Assembly (NCBI GenBank): GCA_963693315.1
Contig: OY856187.1
Coordinates: 73,281,113-73,345,112, forward strand
Reading direction: 5' to 3'
From: Diogma glabrata
Taxonomy: Eukaryota > Arthropoda > Insecta > Diptera > Cylindrotomidae
DNA length: 64,000 bases
The notes under the pieces were generated by a model, which saw only the letters and a list, made by a program, of their open reading frames with translations, was not told the DNA's origin and searched no databases. Each line of letters starts with the position of its first letter. The first letter of the stretch is position 1. The position numbers and the translations under genes were made by a program. Positions 46,251 to 59,226 of the stretch are shown here, piece after piece.

Positions 46251-48520
46251 TACTATCTTGGACAAGTTCGTTCAGCCAAAGCCGACACACGGTTAAGAAA
46301 CTACACTGAAAAAAAAATTGAAGTTCATGACAACCTCATCTTGAAGTTGGCAGTTGATTATTCATGCAAAGAAAAATTATTTGCAAACAATTTCACTGTG
46401 ATTGGGACAACTACGCGATAACATTTTCCTAACAACAGAATGATGTTTATTTAAAATATAAAGTGTTATATCCAATATAACAGTAGTTGAATAAAGATAA
46501 TAACTATTTCCCTGAAAAAATTTTCTTTGGCCTTATATCATGAATTTTTCATTTTAAAGTTTAAGTATTTGAGATTGATTGAACTAAATTTTATTTTCAC
46601 ATAAATATTTCGTGTGATTGTCTCAACTTCATCGATTTATAATTGTAGAGTTGTTGAAGCAATTTCGTAGTTTGATTCGCCATATGTGACCGCACAATGA
46701 GGTTGAGACAATTGCATTACGATTGGAAATAGGACATGTTTTTTTCAGTGTAGAGGCTTTATGCTAGGAAAAAAGTATGATTTTTAGATCCGTTTACGGC
46801 CCCGGTTTGAATAATATTAATATTTTTAAAACCTTCATAAATTTAGAATCTTTGAAACTTGTTTTACCAGTTTCTTCCTAAAAATAGACCTCTGCAGTTG
46901 GAGGTTTCTGAGTGAGCGACTCCAACAAAAAAGCTTGTAAAACACAAAATGCGTTTGAAACAACCGTCACTCTCACGGTCGCATTTGTGGAGCCAGATCA
47001 AAAAACTTTTTTTAAAAATGCGTGTTTTATAAATATCTTGGGCAAGTTTGTAGATCAGTAAAATGCAACACATGCTTAAGAAACTAGAGGCTTTATACTA
47101 GAAAAAACATTGGTTTTTTAAATCTGTTATAACGGCCGTTTGGATGACTGTTTAAATCAAAGCGTTATAACGGTCGTTTATGACGAAATATTTAAACCAA
47201 ATTTACAAATATTAAATATTTGAACATATTTCTATCATTTTTCAAAAAGCCAGATAATTGAAATAAAAGGCTCTTTAGCTATCTGCAATCAACAGTGAAC
47301 AGATACAACGAATTTTTGCGGTACTCTTACTGCGTATTTTTTAACATACACCAAAAATATTTTCTGAAAATGTTGGCGAAAATAATTTCTTGGATAAGTT
47401 GAACAACTCACATCTGGCAACGAATTCTACCTATTTCTTGCGGATATCCAACCGCTTGAGCTTTGCAAGATTGGATTCAATCACATACCGCGGCTGTTCG
47501 CTGGCAAGCTGATTAGCATTTACTTACTAGATATAAAAACTGATGTAGCTTATAAAAAATAATCAACCACTTTAAAACAAATATCACGATCGACTGATTT
47601 TTGCATACGATTATTTTGAAATAAAGGATTTCGATACCAAACGAATGTTTTGGAATAGGCATGTTTGTTTTTTAACGACAAAATTCTTATTGGAATATAT
47701 TGTTTTTGATTGCAAAACAATTGAAATGGAATAGCTTTGTTTTGTTTCAAAAGTTATGAATTAATAGATTGCTTTTAAAACGTAACTGGAATTTGTCACC
47801 GAATTTTTTCAAAAACAGATACATATTTTAAAATTTTTATTTTACTGATATTTTCAGTTTAATGCAAAGAAACGAAATCAATAAATAACTCAAAATTTTT
47901 AAAAAGTGGAATAGATCGTTTTTGAACCTAAAGGACATATAAATGTATATTTTAACTAAAAAAGGGAACATTTACGACCAAATTCTATAATTTGCCTAAA
48001 CTGCCAGAAATTATCACAACATATCACAACCTGTTAAATTCAATTGAAATGCAATACATCGATTGTTAAGCTTAGTTTGATGATTCTTGCCTGTGATTTT
48101 GTTTTTTTTTCTTCTGTATGATTGTGCATTATACAACCCCATACTATTAGTCCACAATACCACCAACAATTAATAAATTTCTATTTCTAAACAAATTCTC
48201 AATTTCTTAAGTGGAGCAAGAATTTAAATTCATCCTGTTTTAAAGTACGCATAAGCGATGGCGTTTACCCGAAAGCAAGCTAAAAAAAACTGAAAATTGC
48301 ATCACTGTAATTTAATATGTAGTTAAAATTTATAAAAATGCATATAAATACTATCGACTTAATTATGAAAATTTATAAGACTAAATTAAATTTTTTGAAT
48401 TAAATCAAATATAACATAATTAATATTTCATAATTTTTGGTCGGCAAGAAGATAATAACAAATGAGTTGAAATACTTAATTACAAAACCGATATTAAACT
48501 AAATATATTCAAAGAATTAT
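46251..48520. repeat. 2290-bp tandem repeat, copy 3
   Basis: It follows copy 2 directly and stops about 20 bp short of a full period, at ATTCAAAGAATTAT. That is 37 bp from the stop codon of the SNX9-like gene, so the 3' UTR of that gene probably runs into it. Confidence 0.93.
46304..46750. mobile_element. MITE B, in repeat copy 3
   Basis: 447 bp, same ends and TA flanks as in copy 2. Confidence 0.88.
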
Positions 48521-48557
48521 AAAAATATTTGATTGATATATTATATAAAAATAGTTT

Positions 48558-50283
48558 TTAGTTCTCGAATAGTTTTTGTGTTGCTTGAAGATCTTCAACA
48601 ATTTTTTGATAAAATTTAACTTGCTCTGCAATGAAATTTCTAATTGTCTGTCGTAAATGTGTATCACGTTCATCACGAAAATGAGAAACTTCTGCTAATA
48701 ATGTGTACGACATTGTGTCCGTACGACGATTTACTTCTTGTAATTGTAAATTACCCATTCGTTGTTCAGCTGTTAATTTTTCACATTCTTTACGTTTTGC
48801 TAGGGCATTTTTGTGTTCAGCTAATATATCAGGAAACGAACTTAAAATACCACGATAGATATGCAAACGATCGGCAAAAGGTATCCAATCATATTTATGT
48901 TGTTCTCCATACATTCCACCTAATTTAATAAAAGCCGCTGCTGTTTTTCCAACCGAATTTGATAAACATATATTTGTAGGTGCACGTCTTTCATCAATTT
49001 CTAATGCTTTAGCTAATTCAGAAAAACCATCGCCTACCCTTTGGAAATCTTTTTTCATCACCGTTTGATACTTTTTACTTTGATCATTACATATTGCGAA
49101 TAAATTTTTAACAGCAGAGTCCATTCCCTGTGCAAACGCTGTACATGCATCTGTTTGGGAATCAACAAAAGACTGTAGTAATTGTCGTTCTGGTGGTACA
49201 ACAACAGCACAATATGTTGCTCCAATCAATGGATCCTTTTCTGCAACACGTTTACCTTGTTTCCATTTCTTTTCATCGGTACATGTTAAGAAATGTTGCC
49301 ATACTTCGCAATTTGATAAAACAGGATGTCTACACATCCAATCAACAAATTCTTGCAGTTGCACACGACGATGCTCAATGAATGTCTCCTCGTAACGTCC
49401 CGAAATTTGTTTATCTGGTAATGGTGGGACAGGTATAAGGCAAAATTTATCAACTAAACGCTCGTGCAACCAATCGAAATGTTTGTAACGTCTGGAGACC
49501 TGAAAATAAAATTCCAGATGACGAAATTAAAAGTTTAAAATAAACTTAAAGAAAGCAACATACCGCAATTCCGGTGAAAGATGGGGTCAGTTGGTAAGCA
49601 ATAAAACTTTTCATTCCTTTGAATTTTGTTTCTTTTTTAGGTGATCTAACTGCAACCGTATAATTTTCACTAGTTCTATGCCAAAAATAAACGTTTTCTG
49701 TTTGTACAATGTAAACTTTTTCATTGTCTGCTACATGTGGTGTCGTTGTACCTAATATATACGAGTCTCCCGATTTTGAGAATATTTTTGATTTAGATTT
49801 AATGGGCATGTTTGTAGAAGTCATCGATAATGTATCATCAGACGGTGGAGCTGGTAAATGTTGACTTTCGTATGATGAACCGCCTCCAGATGATTTAAAC
49901 GTTTGTTGTTGTTGCAATTGATGCGCACTTGCTCCTGCTACTCCACTAGATGGACCAATTTCAGAGTAAGTGTCATGATCATCATCCCAATCATCATCCG
50001 TGTCATCTTGTTGATCATTCCAATCATCATTTGTTTGATCATATCGAGGTAATTGAGGCGGAGGAAAAGCTGGTGCATTATTATTTACAGTTTTTTGTAC
50101 TGTTTCACTAATTGCTTCTACATATGCAGCTGGAAATAAACCAGTTTCTCCTTTTGAGTTGGTGCCTTCCCACCAACCCTCTCCAACATCCGTTCGTGTT
50201 ACTGTTAGTAATTCTCCAGAAAATATAGAGATTTCCGATGTTTTTGGTTCTCCCGAAAAATCATACAATGTTTTAACACGCAT
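48558..50283 (-). CDS. SH3PX1: Sorting nexin 9-family protein (SH3, PX, BAR), SH3PX1-like
   Basis: There are two coding exons: 50283-49564 (240 codons) and 49499-48558 (313 codons plus stop), joined over a 64-bp intron with GT (49563) and AG (49500), phase 0. The start is the ATG at 50283; the frame extends 12 bp upstream without another ATG. The product is ~553 residues, normal for the family: SH3 domain ~1-60 (ALYDF-type [22 protein letters not shown]), an acidic low-complexity linker to ~160, PX domain ~185-315 with [11 protein letters not shown] (phosphoinositide-binding arginines), and a C-terminal BAR region ~345-553. SNX9 proteins bind WASP and dynamin and shape membranes in endocytosis. 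All domains are intact. Confidence 0.95.
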
Positions 50284-51387
50284 TTTAACGCGCAATTCTG
50301 TTACTCAAGTCTAATAAATTGTTTTGATATATTTAGCTCAATTGCTAGAAGTAAAAATAAATGTTAAACAATTGATTAATTTAAAAAACAATTGAAGAAA
50401 TAATCAAATGAAAGGTGCCACTCATCAACAAAATCGAACGAAAAAACTAAAGCTAAACAAAATTAACTCAACCTTCATAAATTTTATATTATTGATCAGC
50501 ATGAAGAATATTAAATTAGTTTTCCAATTCTCAAGGTAACAAATAAAAACATGCATAACAATAGAGACCTAAAGAAAATCATATCAAATTTCCTTTTGAT
50601 AAAGATATTTTATTAAATTAGCAACAAGCATAACGAAAATCAAAAAAAAATGTATGGCAGTCGGTCGGTCGGTGCGTGGTGCAGTTTTAAATATGTACCA
50701 ACAAATTTTTTCTCTTGTCGAACATTTATGTTGGAGTTATGCTTTATTTGGACAATCGAATAGGGTAACGTCATTTTGGGTTTATTACAAAAGACTGCAA
50801 TCAAAGCAGATAATACATGCATGATTTTGGAATGAATTAGCTGCTCAACGCAGCTTTTGGAACAGAATACCAAAAACTTGTATATAAGTCAAATATAACC
50901 CCAATTTCTCAAATATATTATAGATAAAAGTAAATTTGAGCAAGTTAGGCCTTCAAGTTAAAAATTAAGACAGTTAAAAAACTTGGACTGAAAATGAGAT
51001 TTATAATTTCTTTTTTAGTTTCTTATTAGAATCTTAAGAGAAAATGCTTAGTTATATTGTTATTGTTTTATAATATCATTTTTTGAATAAGTTTTGGACA
51101 TTATTAAGGTTGAGTTTAAATTTAGACAAAAGATCGACAAAAAATTTATCTCGGAGGCATAAAACAATTAGTGCCAGTTCATGCGCCGGTTACATTAGAT
51201 TCTAAAACAAGAATCTATAGTCAGAATTTTAACAACTAAAAAAGCTTTAATTGGATTATGTAGACTAACATATTTTCATACCACATATTTTGATAAAAAT
51301 AAATTTTAAATTTTTATATAAACGAGTAGCGAATGCCAATGTTTGATATGATGTGAAATTTGCGAAACCAAGCCAAAAGATATGTCG

Positions 51388-51453
51388 TTGCCAGTCTTAC
51401 CAGTCAACGACAAAATGTTGTTGCCAGTCTTACCAGTCAACGACAAAATGTTG
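51388..51453 (+). repeat. 33-bp tandem duplication
   Basis: TTGCCAGTCTTACCAGTCAA and the next 13 bases are repeated exactly once, at 51388 and 51421. Confidence 0.85.
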
Positions 51454-51502
51454 TTTATAACAATTTTTATATTATCTAACTATTAACTAAGGGATATAAG
51501 TA

Positions 51503-51670
51503 CAGTCACACTTCCATAAACCGAATTTTTATTATTCGAATTGCTCTATAAATCGTATTTTCGAATTCACATTTTGAATTTCTTTATAAATCGCTTCTAT
51601 ATATCGAAATTTCCCTAAATCGAACAAAAATTGATGGCATGTAGTGGTTCGAACTATGGAAGTTTCACTG
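51503..51670. mobile_element. Possible 168-bp MITE with CAGT/ACTG ends
   Basis: The left end, CAGTCACACTTCCATA, and the complement of the right end, CAGTGAAACTTCCATA, match over most positions. CGAATTT/ATCG motifs recur inside. Pogo-like ends are of this kind, but no clear TA duplication flanks both sides. Confidence 0.45.
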
Positions 51671-52879
51671 AACTACCACAAAATGACATTTTTGGCGTAA
51701 GAACAAGAACCGCGATTCCTTCTTCAAGGAAGAACGACAACAGATTCACTGAATATTCCGTAAAAAAATTAATCTCATTTTTAATAACAGAAAGGGTATA
51801 ACATAGCGTTTTTAGAGTTTCCCACACTAACTGCACCTCCCCACTACCTTTTTAACAGTTCCTTAAAATTAATTGATTAAAACACAACACAATTATATTT
51901 CATGCAATTATAAAAGGGTGGGTGTTCCAAAATGTGATACTATAAATAAATCCATATAGAAAGGAAAATTCATCCAATTTTTTTTTATACATTCAACAGT
52001 TTTAATTTCACAAATTATATATATATGTATATACATATATAAAAATCAACTATCCGTACTCCGTAGGGTTAAATTTAAAACAACAAGAAATTTTAGTTCA
52101 AACAAAATTAAATGTAATCAGCAATGACGTAATAATAAAAAATAAAAATGTATAGCAAATTTTGTGTAATACATCAACTTTCATTTAAATAGATAAATAA
52201 ATCACATATAAATTTAATTGAATAGGTACACATAGCAAAACAACATAATATAAAAATTTCTCCACCCAAAATATACATATTAGAACAATGTCATTTTTAG
52301 ACAATTTGTATATACCTATTCATTGGTTCTAATAGCACAAATTATTTATAATTTAAGCACGGTACACACATTAAATTGGCAGTATTTTCATTGATTACGT
52401 TGAAAATAGCTGATAAACTAAATTATTATAATAAAATTTCAAAACAAAAATACTAACTCGAATGATATAAACTTTTTCTATAAAATTATCTTTTTGACAG
52501 TTCATGATTCATGTGAGAAATGAAGTTTGAAACGATTGAAATATATGCAACAAGAATTTTGTATTACACTGTTATATTTATAGGAATGCTTTTGAATTGA
52601 CGAATGGCGGTTTTTAACCGGTTTGAATGAACACATGTTAAGTAGAAAGTTTGTAAAAGAATAAAGATATTTACGTCTTATAAATTCCACTTTTTTATGC
52701 CGTAATTAAGGCATTAGTTGTGCTAGGTTATGTATTTGGTTAAGATTCGTTTCCAACCGACTTTTAATTAGCTTGAATCCATCTGATATTGCGTGATATT
52801 TTATTTTTTTCTTTGAAAATTTCTGGTTGATTTTAGCTTAAAGCTCGATTCGATGCATACTTATTTATTATTTCTCTTC

Positions 52880-55838
52880 ATACTTATTTGTTATAGACTG
52901 TCTAATTCTCGGAGATGTGAATGCTCCCACGATTTATAGTATTCACACCTGAACACCAATTCACGAGGCGAAAGCATTGCTGTTTAAATTAACGGCTCCA
53001 ACTTTGGAGTACTCAACGAACCATAACCAAAAGAGGTAACAAATAACGCGTATTATTCTCCAGATGTTTCCCTTGCTATCATTTCACTAATGCCAATTGC
53101 TGAATGGAGAACATAAATCGCATTAGGATAAGACCATGTGCCGATCATAATCACCTTAACCCGCTCAATAAACCAATTAAAGTCCGACAAGAAGACCTAT
53201 ATTAATTTTAACAAAACTGACTCGGAAAATTTTACTGAAATAGAATTCAGTAAGCAGTTTTTACCAATTAACACCCTCTCTGGGGAAAAAAATTCAAAGA
53301 AATTTTTAATAAAGCTAGATCTCGCTTCATTCCAGCCGGCAGAATACAAAAGATGAAACCTTACTTTCCACCGGAGGCGTGTGTTCTTTCCACTCTAAGA
53401 GATGACATCCGCAAGGCAGATCTAGCTGACACTAGAGTTAAAATAATCAAATTAATAAGATGGTTACGAAACACAAACGTAATATATGGAGAGAACTAGT
53501 AAGTTAAGTTTCGGCCCAAGTAAAAGTTTCTGGAAGGTCATAAAAGACTAAACCCATCCTCGACAACCAGGTAACAACTGCATGATCTCCTTCGATGATA
53601 TCCCGACTGAAAACCACAGAAAATGCGCAACAAAATTCAACACACAGTTTACAGAAATGCCACGTAAACATGAAAAGCCAACTAGGTCAGTATTGAAACA
53701 TCTGCGCAAACTCAATGCTAAACATTTAGAGGATATCACATTTTCCGAAGAAGAAGTTGAGAATCCTATAAAGAAAACTAAGCCATCCAAAGCTATAGGA
53801 CCCGACGGCATCTCAGCCATCATGCTAAAACAAATTGTACCAAAAGGCTTAAACTATCTCACTACCACACTCAACACATCGCTAAATACTCTCCAGATAC
53901 AAAATATCTGGAAAACAGCAAGAATAAGCTCCATCCTGAAACCTGTAACACCTGAAGAAAAGGGAGAATCATACAGGCCGATCTCCATCCTTTCATCTCC
54001 ATCCGGTTGGTTGCAAAACTGATTGAAGCACTTACCTCGGTTAATCAGGTCTTGCAATTTAGCGCCACACTAACATGGCTTAAGGACAGCACATAGTACA
54101 ACCACCGCTTTTCACAAGATCCAAAATCAAATCAGTGATGGTCTGAACCAAAAACAACCCTGTGCTAGAACAACACTAGTTGCAGTCGACCTATCAAAAG
54201 CATTCGACACAGTATCGCACGCTGCACTACTAAATGATATGTTTAACACCAATCTGCCAGGTTTAATAAAGCGCTGGTTGTGCAACTACCTAAGAGGCCG
54301 GCAAACATACGTTGAGTTTCGTAACTGCAAATCTAAGATGAGAGTGGTCAGACAAGGAGTTCCACAAGGTGGAGTTCTTTCATCTTCACTATTCAATATT
54401 TACCTAAGTCGTTTACCAGCCCCACCAGAAGGAATACCCATCACGTCATATATAGACCACTGCACGGCACTTGCAACAGGAAACAACCTGGAACAACTTA
54501 CTAATGTTCTGAACACCTACCTTAACATCCTGAACGAATGGTTTAAAACCAGAAAACTGAAGCTTTCCAGCGAAAAGTCCACCTCTACACTTTTCACTTC
54601 ACCACATGGGCGAAGGAGGCAAACACAACACTTTTTTTTTTTTTTGTTAGGAACAATGCATTGAAAGCACTAGCTGGTAGTTCATGGGGCAAAGATAAAA
54701 ACACGACACAACGTACAAAGCTCACCGAGATCACCTGCGCCAAGAATGTAACATATTGCCGGTCCGTCAACATAATGAAATGCTTACCAAACAATATCTA
54801 TGGGTCTGTCACAAAGAGCAACATCCCTGCAATGACACCTTGTCCACGACTACACCACCTAGAAACATAAAGCGTACTGCGAAATGTTTCTTGAATTATG
54901 TCAGAAATAGCCAAGTAACCGGCAACATCGATGAGCTTACGTATAAAATGGGCTTAAAAATAATTCATACGACAGTTGTTGAAGACACAATGAGTCTACT
55001 ACGCTACAAATCGAGTTCTCAATACTAAGCTACCTGAAGTCGCTGCGGAAGAGGTCAAATTACCGCGCAGCACCATACCCCCTCAAGCGCAATTAAGATT
55101 CGATTCACGCGTCTTAATTAACTACATTAATAAAATTGATCAGAACATTGTTGACAAGTTTACTTGGGATTTCTGAGATCAATTAAACTCAAGTAGTTAA
55201 AGAAGTAATTGGATTTTTTTCAATTCAAAGGTATGGTTTGAAGTTTCTCAGAAAAAAAACTCCACTTCACATTTTACGTGTTTCACATGAATTCGAACCT
55301 TCCTCGTCAGTGCCCGGCTCGAATCCTTGGGCAGACACCCTATCGATTACGCCGTTGAAGCGATGACAATTTCGAAGTTGAAACTTCTTCATCACTTATT
55401 TATTTTTACTTCAGTTGAATTTTTCCACTGTCATTAGACTCCATATTATGGAAATGTTTTACATTATATGGGATTTTTTTACATTAAATTTCTAGACAAT
55501 GCTTTGTGTGAATTCATAGAATGGGGAAAATTTCTATTCTAATTAACATCCTAAATCACGATTGTATAGACATTATTGATTGTTTCCAATCAATGTGAAA
55601 TCAATGGCTGACACTTGGTCAATTTGTAGTCCTATTTGTATACTAGACTACATTAAGGGATAAGTGTCCTGCATGTGAGGGCTCGCCGCATGATGCAAAC
55701 CATCTATTCAATTGTCCAGAAAAACCAACCGACTTGACGAAGGAAGATTTGTGGTAACGCCCAAGGGCAGTAGCATAGAATCTGGACATGGAGCCGGAAG
55801 AGTAGCAAAGCACCGTCGCTACAATAACAACAACAACA
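52880..55838 (+). pseudogene. Decayed jockey-like non-LTR retrotransposon
   Basis: It is a different family from the element at 39144. In order and in shifting frames: an endonuclease trace with ILGDVNA near 52905; RT finger motifs (KAIGPDGISAIMLKQ near 53790, SYRPISILS near 53968); a trace matching DLSKAFDTVSH near 54190; VRQGVPQGGVLS near 54345; and a catalytic box changed from YADD to YIDH near 54450. ALKALAGSSWGKDK follows near 54660, then a typical jockey C-terminus: LPRST...AQLR near 55060 and a cysteine motif CPACEG...HLFNCP near 55670-55725, with a 3' tail of ACAACAACA near 55830. Multiple stops, a 15-T insert near 54633 and an unrelated block at about 55180-55640 show that it is dead. 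Confidence 0.85.
55255..55385 (-). mobile_element. Possible tRNA-derived SINE fragment
   Basis: On the minus strand, GGCGTAATCGATAGGGTGTCTG resembles a tRNA D-arm/A-box region. About 50 nt later AGGTTCGAATTC resembles a B box (T-arm). No cloverleaf closes properly, so it is not a functional tRNA gene. It lies inside the block that interrupts the jockey-like remnant. Confidence 0.35.
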
Positions 55839-56426
55839 TTATTTCTGCAACGGCTTTATGTGCAGTTTCTTTAGGTTAATCGTATATGTGGACTCATTGG
55901 TGGAGGATTCATCTCTTACATGATTCATTAAGGTTTTCACCGTTAATGGAGAATTCCTTATTGCCTTATGGCAAGCATGTTTGATCAGCACAGCTGTCAG
56001 ACATGCTTCTATAGTTATAAAAATGCTTGTATAGTGGGTGAATATAAATCGAGCATAGCTTTCAAAATTTATAAACTTACTCATTGTTTTTAATTGAGAG
56101 ATTTGGAGTTATATGAAGTGTAGGGTGACCATTTTTTTCTAATTAAAATCAGTACAAAATTTTAAGAGTTAAAATATATAGCATCCTTAGTCTCCTTAGT
56201 CTCACCTATGAGTTATGACTCTTCTAAGCCGAAAGGTAATGTGTAAACGGAGTAGACAAATCTGTTTTCATTTTTTTAAATAGTTTTAAGGAAATTTTGT
56301 TGAGACCAACACCATTAGTTTGTGAAATACAACTTTCCGCCACGATTGCTTGGGAAACACAGGGTTAGAATTTTGATCTTTTTTTTCCGTGGGTAACTCC
56401 ACATTTAAAAATAATAGTATATTATT

Positions 56427-56520
56427 GAATTAGGAGCTAAAGTCGTACTTTTTGTGTTGAGTCTATAGTTTGGCCGACAATTATAGACGAAACACAAAAA
56501 GTGACTTTAGCTCCGAATTC
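56427..56520. repeat. Inverted repeat inside the hAT-like element
   Basis: GAAT-AGGAGCTAAAGTC, ACTTTTTGTGTT and GTCTATA are followed, after about 15 bp, by their complements in reverse order. Confidence 0.85.
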
Positions 56521-56699
56521 AACACACTATTTTTTCAGCAAACGTTTAAATTTGTTTAAAAATATGAAATTAATGCATCAAATTTTTTATAAATATGTTT
56601 TAGGTAATTCATTTTCTGAAATTAATTTTTTTTTATTTTAATTCATTAAAATGAACTGAAATGCATTCTGTTTTGAACAAATTAATAATATATTTTACT

Positions 56700-56805
56700 C
56701 TACTGCCGCCTTAAAAATATGAAAATGACTTTACAGCCGCCGTAAAAATATGAAAATTGCTTTACAGCCGCCGTAAAAATATGAAAGTTGCTTTACAACC
56801 GCCTG
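56700..56805 (+). repeat. 31-bp minisatellite, four copies
   Basis: CCGCCGTAAAAATATGAAA-type units are spaced 31 bp apart (landmarks at 56705, 56736, 56767, 56798). Confidence 0.85.
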
Positions 56806-57678
56806 CAGATAAATTAAAAATGGCATTACTTTTGCAGCCGCAGGCTAAAAAGTAAGACTTAAGGTAACTCCCCAGTGGCAGTAAAGTTAAACTTTACGGC
56901 CGTTTGCCGAAAAAAGTATTTTTTCTATGATAGCAAATGAAATGTCTATTTTCAAGCAGGCTTGATCCCCTGTGAAAACGATTTTTTTTCCTCTAGCTAG
57001 CGGAAATAATTTTCTTTTCATTTTATCGCTAAATAACAAATTGTAGTTGCTATGGTATTTTCATATAATTCTACCAAGTTTTTAAGACACAATGTCATTT
57101 TTTCGATTTCTAATAATAATATATTTACTATCTTACTATATTATACTATATAGTTTTTTAGATACTACTGTCGATCAAAGCATAGCTTTCGAAATACCTA
57201 TTTAGTGAAATAAGACTTAATTTAACCAGAATAAGGCATATTTATTATTTTATTATTATTTAAATATCTTGTTTCAGTTTAGAACTTCTGTATTAAAATG
57301 TATTTACTATCATAGAAAAAATTGTATTTCCTACGCAAGAAACATTTTGCGTTCGTGAAATTGCCCCAGTCGACGCTAACACGTCTCGTGAATAAATTTT
57401 CACTCACGAAAAAGCAGCGTTTTCATCTCTTGTAGCAAGATGTACTATTTTTCAAATAATTTTTATTACAAGTTTATACCTAACGATGACCCTGTTTTAT
57501 TTCCTTATTTAAATTGAAGCTTAAAGTAAAATTCAACAATTTTCATAAAAATCAGTACTTTCAGTACATAATTTTAAAAATCAGTAAAAATCAGTACCGC
57601 ATATGTCTATCAGTACAGAAGCTAGAAAATCAGTACTGTACTGATAAAATCAGTACGAATGGTCACTCTAATGAAGTG

Positions 57679-59218
57679 TGACGAAGAATATTTTGGGGCA
57701 CACCACTTTTGTTATTACTTTCCTTCGTCCCAAGTCTTCGAATTCCAGATTTATTTAAACATTTATTTTTCATGTCTCATGACATTCCATTTTTCAAAAC
57801 AATATATCCAAGTTTCAGTTTTGCTAATAATGCAAAATGGCATTAATTTAAATTAAAACATTTTCCCATGTTTCATTTTTTGTAAATTTTACAGAAAACA
57901 ATTAATCCAGATTTAGTTAATCCTTAATTAATTAAGTTAGTTAGAGTTAGATAGTAAAGTTAATCCAGAATGTAAAATTCTGGATTAACTTTAACATAAG
58001 TCTTGATCTAATTTCAATTTAATTCTCATTTTTCTTTCTTTTGTTTTTTATTCTGAAATTCAGCCTTTAGATTTTTTTTGTAACTAAATAAGTTTTTCGT
58101 TTAATTGTGGGAAAGTTAATATTTCCCACAATTTGATTAGATATCTGGAATTACATTATTTTTTCATCTCAATATTATTACTTTCGTCAACTAAGGGCAT
58201 TTTGACCAGGGTTCGGATAACACCGAGGTGTTGACTTGAGTGAGACAGTTTTGGTTGGGACTCGACGGTAAGACTTGAACGAAGACACTACTCGCGTGAA
58301 TCTTTGAAGGTTTTTTGGTGTGATATCGTATCGTTGTGGTCATATGGAGTTTTTTTTTATGTTTTGCCTTTGTTAATTTGTTAGTTTTCTTTTCTTTTGG
58401 ATCTTAAATCATTTTTTTTGAATTTGATTAAAGCTAGTGGAAAGTTTGTAGGAGAAAAAGGTTTAATAGTAAAATTACAATTTTAAAAATAATAAAAAAT
58501 AATTTTAGTGATTATATCATTTTAATTGTTTAAACTTCGTGGAAAATTTATAAAAAAAAGGTTTATTGAATATAAAGAAATAAACAGAAGGAAAAATGTA
58601 AATTATCTAGTTTTTTTATGCTTTGGGGGTGGAAACTGGCGTTTCAACATTGGGAGTATCACTCTCAGGATTGAAGCAAGGAATCGACGTAGGGGTGAGT
58701 CTTAGTTATTTATTTAATCGTTATTAGTTAGCTATTTGTTAAGGGTAAAGATGTCTTTAGTAGTTAAATTAAAATGTGGTCGGCGTTCCTTCAGAACAGG
58801 TAATTACCAGGGTTTTTAAAACAAAAAAACGAAAAAGAAAAGGAAAAAAGTGAAAAATTGAGAACATGGTTGTAAGGATCTGCAAGGGAAAGTAGGAATG
58901 GCTTTGTCTTTGTTACTCGTTTCGGGTTTGTATACCCCTATTAACCGCCTATATCAAGGACTACCTGGTTGCTGGATAAGATCCACGACAAATTATCGAC
59001 TGAGCGAAGTCGAGAGCGGTTTTCGGACCCACGGCCAGGTGGACAAATCTTTAGCGTTGGCCAGTGCAATCTTTGCTCCTATCTGGGGGGTCTAGGTTGC
59101 ACTGCCAAACATTATACAGAAGACTGTTTTCTTCGAGCAAGAAATAGTGTGCCAATCGTCAAGGAATATTCCACAGCTAAGATTGAGGGTGCTACCGTTG
59201 ACTGAATACAGATCATCA
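57679..59218. other. Unassigned sequence with a possible retroelement remnant
   Basis: No clear gene. A perfect palindrome lies at 57958-57990 (AGTTAATCCAGAAT, 5-nt loop, complement). Around 59066-59130 a short frame reads C-x2-C-x7-C-x3-H-x4-C (CNLC...C...H...C), which resembles a nucleocapsid-type knuckle and may be a scrap of a retroelement ORF1. Confidence 0.35.
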
Positions 59219-59226
59219 GTTAGCAC

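Larger units (their letters stand above)
50284..52879. other. Upstream region of the SNX9-like gene, AT-rich
   Basis: No further gene was recognised. It may hold the 5' UTR, promoter or non-coding exons of the SNX9-like gene; no splice site could be assigned. It contains the 33-bp duplication at 51388-51453 and a probable small MITE at 51503-51670. Confidence 0.45.
56121..57670. mobile_element. hAT-like non-autonomous element, 1550 bp
   Basis: A perfect 8-bp target duplication ATGAAGTG lies at 56113-56120 and 57671-57678. The ends are inverted repeats, TAGGGTGACCATT and (complement) TAGAGTGACCATT, followed by AATCAGTAC motifs on both sides. There is no transposase ORF. Inside are an inverted repeat (56427-56520) and a 31-bp minisatellite (56700-56805). 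It is a separate family from the 27875 and 59227 copies. Confidence 0.85.

Noticed and set aside
38168..47750. Short minus-strand ORFs (62-70 codons) repeated in each 2290-bp unit
   Set aside because: They read the reverse strand of Helentron-like repeats and AT-rich spacer; no conserved domain is visible and they have no splice or promoter context.
49546..49563. Read-through of exon 1 of the SNX9-like gene to a stop at 49546
   Set aside because: A GT at 49563 and AG at 49500 join the conserved PX sequence ([11 protein letters not shown]) in frame, so the read-through residues are intronic.
55839..56084. 81-codon minus-strand ORF
   Set aside because: No recognisable motif and no splice signals; it lies between transposon remnants and was not supported as a gene.
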